Source: Halomonas sp. (GTDB lineage Bacteria; Pseudomonadota; Gammaproteobacteria; Pseudomonadales; Halomonadaceae). Taken from it: a stretch of DNA of 64,000 nt. This document shows positions 60,838 through 64,000 of the stretch, piece after piece. The position numbers and the translations under genes were made by a program. The stretch covers positions 186,001 through 250,000 of the forward strand of contig NZ_DRFS01000019.1 in assembly GCF_011050415.1 (NCBI RefSeq). The letters are read 5' to 3'. The notes beneath the pieces are model-generated. The model saw nothing but the letters and a program-made list of their open reading frames with translations. It made no database searches and was not told the DNA's origin. Position 1 is the stretch's first letter, and every line of letters begins with the position of its first letter.

Positions 60838-62220
60838 ATGTCGTATAGCAACGTTAAATCGGAACAGCCGACCTCGTCGGCGCCGATACCCCGCGCGCAC
60901 TTACTGAAGTTCCTGATCCCATCGCTGATTGGGGTGCTGCTGTTTCTCGTCCCCTTTCAAGTGGGTGACTCCATCAATATTGGCATGGGGCTAATGGCCG
61001 ATGGCTTGCAAACCCTGCTGGGCTCGGCGCTGCCCGCCATTGCGGTCATCATTCTTTGCCTCTCGGTGGTGGTGACGCTGTACGTCAAGCTCGCCAAGCC
61101 TGCCTGGGCAAAAAGTGGCCCCTTTCACGAGATGTTCGATGTGGGGGCCATTTGGGTAGCCATGCGTGTGTTAGGCGCGATTTTTGTCATCATGACCTTT
61201 TTTCAGTTTGGGCCTGAGTTCGTCACTGCCTCCTTTACCGGTGGTGTCATGCTTAATGACCTGGCACCGGTGCTACTGACGTTCTTCTTCTTTGCGGCGG
61301 TGCTGCTGCCGTTTTTGGTCGAATTTGGCTTTATGGAGTTTATCGGCACCATGGTGCGTAAGCCGTTTCGGGTGATTTTTAACCTGCCGGGACGAAGCGC
61401 TATCGATGCTACCGCCTCTTGGATGGGCTCGGGTACCGTAGGTGTTCTGATTACCGCTCAGCAGTATGAGCAGGGCTACTACAATGGCCGTGAAGCGTCG
61501 GTGATTGCCACCAACTTTTCCGTTGCTTCCATCGCTTTCAGTCTGTTAGTGATCAACTTCATTGACCTTAACCACCTTTTTGTACAGTTCTACTTAACGG
61601 TGGTGGTATCAGGGTTAATCGCTGCGGTTATCGTCTCGCGAATTCCACCGCTGTCGCGCAAAACCAACGACTACTATGAGCCGGTCGGCTGTCAGTTGAG
61701 CGAAGAGCGTACTGACAATGTGGGCTTGCTCCGTTACAGCCTTTTGCAGGCAACTCGCCGGGCAGGCAGTGCGCCTGGGCCACGGGAGTTAGCCCGCCTA
61801 GCGCTACTCAACGTTATTGATATCTTCTTAACGCTGCTGCCGCTGGTCTTTGCGATTGGTACCGTGGCGCTGATTTTAGCCGAGTTTACCCCGCTGTTTA
61901 CCTGGCTCTCCTACCCCATGGTGCCGGTGCTGGAACTGCTGCGTATTCCTGAAGCACAAGCGGCGGCTCCCGCCACGCTGGTAGGGTTTGCCGATATGTT
62001 CTTACCAGCGGTGCTGGCGACCAACATTGAAAGTGAGCTGACCCGTTTCGTGATTGCCTGCCTCTCGATGACGCAGCTGGTGTATATGTCGGAAATTGGC
62101 GCGCTGCTGCTCAAGTCGAAAATTCCCATCAAGTTCTGGGAGCTGGCGGTGGTTTTCCTACTGCGTACCGCGATTACGTTGCCGATCATTGCCTTTATGG
62201 CCCATACGTTTTTCTTCTAA
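60838..62220 (+). CDS. YjiH-type membrane transporter of the guanidino-compound operon
   Basis: A 460-residue membrane protein with about 11 helices of the YjiH/nucleoside-recognition (Gate-domain) family. Notable segments: FLIPSLIGVLLFLVPFQVGD, GFMEFIGTMVRKPFRVIFNL, GRSAIDATASWMGSGTVGVL, and VGFADMFLPAVLATNIESEL. Substrate not established. Position between gbuA and aruI, with a likely common sigma54 promoter, suggests transport of arginine, 2-ketoarginine or 4-guanidinobutyrate. A GTG at 60829 is an alternative start. Confidence 0.78.
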   Translation: MSYSNVKSEQPTSSAPIPRAHLLKFLIPSLIGVLLFLVPFQVGDSINIGMGLMADGLQTLLGSALPAIAVIILCLSVVVTLYVKLAKPAWAKSGPFHEMFDVGAIWVAMRVLGAIFVIMTFFQFGPEFVTASFTGGVMLNDLAPVLLTFFFFAAVLLPFLVEFGFMEFIGTMVRKPFRVIFNLPGRSAIDATASWMGSGTVGVLITAQQYEQGYYNGREASVIATNFSVASIAFSLLVINFIDLNHLFVQFYLTVVVSGLIAAVIVSRIPPLSRKTNDYYEPVGCQLSEERTDNVGLLRYSLLQATRRAGSAPGPRELARLALLNVIDIFLTLLPLVFAIGTVALILAEFTPLFTWLSYPMVPVLELLRIPEAQAAAPATLVGFADMFLPAVLATNIESELTRFVIACLSMTQLVYMSEIGALLLKSKIPIKFWELAVVFLLRTAITLPIIAFMAHTFFF

Positions 62221-62230
62221 GGGGCCTGCA

Positions 62231-63904
62231 ATGAACGCTGATGCAAAGAGCGCTGATGCACAGAACAACCATGCAACCATGACCTGTGCCGAGCTACTGA
62301 TTCACCTGCTGCGCGATACTTACGGGGTGCGTACTCTGTTCGGTATCCCCGGCGTGCATACGGTGGAACTTTACCGGGGGCTGGAAGGCAGTGATGTGAG
62401 GCACATCACCCCGCGCCATGAGCAGGGCGCGGGGTTTATGGCCGACGGTTATGCCCGCGCCAGCGGCCAGCCGGGGGTGTGCCTGATTATCACCGGGCCG
62501 GGGATGACCAATATTGCCACCGCCATGGGCCAGGCCCTGGCGGACTCGATCCCAATGCTGGTGATCTCCAGCGTTAACCGCCGCGATACCTTGGGCTTAG
62601 GGCAGGGGCGGTTGCATGAGTTGCCTAGCCAGCAGCAGATGATCAGCGGCTTGGCGCGGTTTAGCCACACGCTGTTGGATGCCAATACGCTACCCGAGGT
62701 GCTGGCCCGCGCCTTTGCCGTGTTCAACGGCGCTCGGCCGGGCCCGGTACATATCGAAATCCCCATCGATCTGTTCAATGCACCGGTGAACGCGCCGGTG
62801 AGTTGGCAGGCGCCGAGGCTTTACCGCGCCGCGCCTGATCCGGAAGGGCTTGCCGAAGCCGCCCGCTTGTTACACGCGGCGAAGCAGCCCCTGGTGTTAT
62901 TAGGCGGTGGCTGCATTTCAGCGCCAGAGGCAGCGCGGGCTTTGGTAGAAAAGCTCGATGCCCCCGCGGTAACGACCATTAACGCTAAAGGGCTGCTAGG
63001 CCGTGACCATCCGCTGGACTTGGGTGCTAATGCGGCACTGCCCGCAGTGCGTGAATTGGCGGCCAATGCCGATGTGATTCTGGCGGTGGGCACCGAGCTT
63101 GGCGAGACCGACTACGACGTAGTGTTTGATGGTGGCTTTCACCTCAACGGCACGCTGATTCGTATTGACCTCGACCCAGAGCAACTGGTGCGCAACCAGC
63201 GCACCACGCTTGGACTGGTGGGCGATGCTGGGCGTAGCCTTGAGCTTCTGCTGGGCCATTTCTCCGAGCCATTGCAGCGCGACGGCAAAGCGAGAACCGC
63301 TGCCGTATTGAGCGCACTGAACCTTCACAACGACCCAGCCTTCAGCGACTTTGTGCCGCTGTATGCAACGCTTGCCGAGCACCTACCTGAGGCCATTCTG
63401 GTGGGCGACTCCACCGCACCGGTATACGCCGGCAACCACCTAGTCAGCCAGCCCGCGCCCAGGCGTTATTTCAATGCCTCGACGGGTTACGGCACCTTGG
63501 GCTATGGACTACCGGCGGCGTTGGGCGCACAGCTGGCTCGGGCGGATCTTCCGGTGGTGGCACTGGTGGGTGATGGCGGGGTGATGTTTACGCTCTCGGA
63601 AATCGCAACAGCGGTAGAAGAGCGTCTGCCAGTGGTGATTGTGCTGTGGCACAACGCCGGTTATGAAGAGATTCGTCGCTATATGGATGCCAACGGTGTT
63701 GCCCGCTTAGGCGTCGATATCCAAGCCCCCAACTTCCTCACTCTGGCCGAAGGCTTTGGATGCCCCGGCGTTTTAGTTGAAAGCCCCGCTGAGTTTGCCA
63801 AGGTGCTCGCCAACCGCGAAACGAATGGGCCGTTACTGATCGAAATTGACGCCGCTGCTTGGCAAAAAAACCTGCTAATACCAGGAGGCTACAATGAACA
63901 ATAA
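62231..63904 (+). CDS. aruI: 2-ketoarginine (5-guanidino-2-oxopentanoate) decarboxylase AruI-like
   Basis: A 557-residue thiamine diphosphate enzyme. N-terminal FGIPGVHTVELYRGL and RHEQGAGFMADGYARASG contain the cofactor-activating Glu; VALVGDGGVMFTLSE begins the ThDP/Mg-binding motif, closed by VLWHNAGYEEI. The sequence resembles AruI of P. aeruginosa, which turns 2-ketoarginine into 4-guanidinobutyraldehyde. Oxidation and GbuA would then yield GABA and urea. Acetolactate synthase is less likely given the HTVELYRG region and the context. Start at 62231 after AAGGGG. Confidence 0.85.
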   Translation: MNADAKSADAQNNHATMTCAELLIHLLRDTYGVRTLFGIPGVHTVELYRGLEGSDVRHITPRHEQGAGFMADGYARASGQPGVCLIITGPGMTNIATAMGQALADSIPMLVISSVNRRDTLGLGQGRLHELPSQQQMISGLARFSHTLLDANTLPEVLARAFAVFNGARPGPVHIEIPIDLFNAPVNAPVSWQAPRLYRAAPDPEGLAEAARLLHAAKQPLVLLGGGCISAPEAARALVEKLDAPAVTTINAKGLLGRDHPLDLGANAALPAVRELAANADVILAVGTELGETDYDVVFDGGFHLNGTLIRIDLDPEQLVRNQRTTLGLVGDAGRSLELLLGHFSEPLQRDGKARTAAVLSALNLHNDPAFSDFVPLYATLAEHLPEAILVGDSTAPVYAGNHLVSQPAPRRYFNASTGYGTLGYGLPAALGAQLARADLPVVALVGDGGVMFTLSEIATAVEERLPVVIVLWHNAGYEEIRRYMDANGVARLGVDIQAPNFLTLAEGFGCPGVLVESPAEFAKVLANRETNGPLLIEIDAAAWQKNLLIPGGYNEQ

Positions 63905-64000
63905 TCGTGTGTTGGGCCAGGATACCCTCTCAGCGGATAGCGTTGAGCACAGCCTTGGACTGCCTGGGACTTTTGCACTGTGGCTTGGTGCCAATGTGGT
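63894..64000 (+). CDS. NCS1-type permease, N-terminal fragment
   Basis: The gene starts at 63894 after AGGAGG, overlaps the stop of the decarboxylase gene by 11 bp, and is cut by the window edge after 35 codons. The visible sequence ends LGLPGTFALWLGANVV, which resembles the first helix of NCS1 (purine-cytosine/hydantoin-type) permeases. Identification rests on this short stretch only. Confidence 0.55.
   Translation, partial: MNNNRVLGQDTLSADSVEHSLGLPGTFALWLGANV

Noticed and set aside
62096..62230. N-terminal extension of the AruI-like enzyme
   Set aside because: It overlaps the YjiH gene in another frame, and AAGGGG precedes the Met at 62231.
62231..63904. Acetolactate synthase assignment
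   Set aside because: N-terminal sequence and operon context fit AruI-type decarboxylases; no small regulatory subunit gene is present.

Overview
The window reads as a chromosomal segment of a gammaproteobacterium, most likely Halomonas or a close relative in the Halomonadaceae. This rests on gene content and family resemblance from memory (DUF3305/DUF3306-type respiratory formate dehydrogenase, a matPQMAB-like malonate operon, an mtn cluster with MtnK, an AruI/GbuA arginine-degradation operon); no database was searched. Nearly every gene is intact. I see no rRNA, tRNA, CRISPR array, prophage or insertion sequence.

Layout. 1-592: tail of an EAL-domain protein. 599-5431 (minus): overlapping molybdenum-cofactor operon fdhD-mobA-moeA-moaA-G3E GTPase. 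5537-14100 (plus): formate dehydrogenase locus with DUF3305, DUF3306, a multi-cluster ferredoxin, a TorD-type chaperone, a small Tat protein, FdhA (Cys type), FdhB and FdhC, ending in a terminator. 14221-16269: DUF1244 gene, moaB and a second moeA. 16281-20592 (minus): a yjfIJKLMC-type membrane-stress/ATP-grasp operon. 20724-26561 (minus): malonate uptake and use (TRAP transporter, malonyl-CoA decarboxylase, malonyl-CoA synthetase) with a divergent GntR regulator. 27500-29658: AraC/GATase-1 regulator plus MFS exporter.

29853-35303 is a probable Zur (zinc) regulon: a COG0523 GTPase, WD40 protein and two small proteins on the plus strand face a FecBCD-type ABC importer on the minus strand. The same 12-bp palindrome lies upstream of both units. 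35316-38269 holds an unusual soluble protein with two cache-like modules, and a 54-bp remnant of the HAD phosphatase gene found intact just beyond it. 37823-43128 (minus) is an ABC importer fused into an operon with an MBL-fold hydrolase and the HAD phosphatase, opposite a DeoR regulator with three phased operator repeats. Then follow a DksA-like zinc-finger protein, a diguanylate cyclase, and the methionine salvage genes mtnK, mtnDCB and mtnA.

The right end carries a RES/Xre toxin-antitoxin pair, recQ, a CUT1-type ABC importer, a PAS-sigma54 activator, and a sigma54-type operon gbuA-yjiH-aruI-NCS1 permease (the last cut by the window edge) for 2-ketoarginine/4-guanidinobutyrate breakdown.

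The most unusual signals are short tandem repeats of 14-15 nt that sit at or just after stop codons at several gene junctions (including a relay of five-codon mini-ORFs leading into mtnC), the twin Zur-like boxes, the phased DeoR-type repeats, the HAD gene remnant, and a possible frameshift at the start of the metal-binding protein gene.
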